From Candidatus Firestoneibacteriota bacterium (lineage in GTDB: Bacteria > JACRDZ01): 5,299 bases of DNA. The DNA lies in assembly GCA_016212735.1 (NCBI GenBank), contig JACRDZ010000261.1, positions 1-5,299 on the forward strand, given 5' to 3'. A program made the position numbers and the translations under genes. Under the pieces are notes generated by a model that worked only from the letters and a program-made list of their open reading frames with translations, searched no databases and was not told where the DNA came from. The first letter of the stretch is position 1; the number at the start of each line of letters is the position of its first letter. This document shows positions 5,067 through 5,299 of this stretch, piece after piece.

Positions 5067-5299
5067 ATGGATAAATATGAAATAGAGTATCTAAATAAAG
5101 AAGAAAAAGAATTGATGGAAGATATTAATAATATTGATGTTAAAACATTAAAACAACCTTCAAAAAAAGAACAAAAATTATTTAGAAAAGCAGCCAGAAA
5201 TTTTATTGCAAATGAAACAAAAATGAATATTAGACTTGACCCATATGAATTGAATAAAATCAAAGAAAGAGCTAATCACGAAGGTCTTACATATTCTGC
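5067..5299 (+). CDS. brnA: Ribbon-helix-helix (BrnA/CopG-type) antitoxin, 3' end outside window
   Basis: Seventy-seven codons are present before the window ends. Residues 1-50 are charged and helical (KEEKELMEDINNIDV, then KKEQKLFRKAARNFIAN), the part that usually wraps the toxin or precedes the DNA-binding fold. Residues about 52-77 (KMNIRLDPYELNKIKERA, then HEGLTYS) match the beta-strand and first helix of a ribbon-helix-helix domain, in which the strand residues contact the operator. The second helix is beyond the edge, and only a few tens of residues should be missing. It is co-transcribed with the toxin at a one-base gap. AAAAGGATG at 5053-5061 supplies a modest ribosome binding site. 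It should neutralise the toxin and repress the shared promoter, with the palindrome at 4765-4774 as the likely target. Confidence 0.8.
   Translation, partial: MDKYEIEYLNKEEKELMEDINNIDVKTLKQPSKKEQKLFRKAARNFIANETKMNIRLDPYELNKIKERANHEGLTYS

Larger units (their letters stand above)
21..5299 (+). mobile_element. Putative integron gene-cassette array, three cassettes, integrase not in window
   Basis: The genes all read in one direction, and each block ends in a GC-rich imperfect hairpin of attC type. Proposed cassettes are 21-1921 (maturase and precursor peptides), 1922-4739 (beta-helix protein, perhaps two cassettes split near 2110) and 4740 onward (toxin-antitoxin). Start codons lie about 50 bases after the proposed boundaries of the first and third cassettes. 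Toxin-antitoxin pairs are common cassette cargo in chromosomal integrons (established knowledge). Against the idea, no integrase or attI is visible, the first two cassettes are longer than typical ones, and the core triplets deviate from consensus in the sites that can be paired. The boundaries are inferred. Confidence 0.45.

Noticed and set aside
5045..5263. 72-codon frame on the minus strand
   Set aside because: It is antisense to the antitoxin, and its phenylalanine/isoleucine-rich product is the complement of lysine-rich codons.

Overview
This AT-rich window, with every recognisable gene on the + strand, has three blocks: a small radical-SAM RiPP locus, a large secreted beta-helix/Ig-like protein gene, and a BrnT/BrnA-type toxin-antitoxin pair cut by the right edge. 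The organism cannot be named from sequence alone. An oxygen-sensitive radical SAM/SPASM enzyme, a beta-helix adhesin with the LWPPN-type C-terminal domain and low GC together suggest an anaerobic, possibly uncultivated bacterium (Desulfobacterota or similar; inference).

Block 1 (about 21-1921): a PqqD-like domain fused to a radical SAM/SPASM maturase (73-1464) is followed by two previously unlabelled genes for 37- and 38-residue, four-cysteine peptides (1535-1648 and 1685-1801). Both peptides carry a YTPPCI segment that fits the YxxPxL/I motif bound by PqqD-like recognition domains in other RiPP systems. A decayed third copy of the peptide's N-terminus lies directly behind the maturase stop codon. 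The maturase most likely binds and modifies these peptides, probably at cysteine. No protease or exporter lies in the window.

Block 2 (about 1922-4739): a gene-free, very AT-rich stretch leads into an 816-residue exported protein with about eleven parallel beta-helix coils, two Ig/cadherin-like domains and an LWPPN-type C-terminal domain. Block 3 (from 4740): a strong promoter with a palindromic operator between -35 and -10 drives an apparently leaderless toxin gene, followed one base later by its ribbon-helix-helix antitoxin.

The blocks are separated by GC-rich imperfect hairpins (1846-1927 and 4691-4745, a probable half-site at 1-26, and a decayed left half at 2087-2130). These have the layout of integron attC sites: R boxes, unpaired spacers, and a bulged A in the left arm. 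My reading is that this is part of an integron gene-cassette array, with the RiPP locus, the surface protein and the toxin-antitoxin pair as successive cassettes in one orientation. No integrase is visible, so this remains an inference. A RiPP maturase with its own precursors packaged as a cassette would be the notable novelty here.
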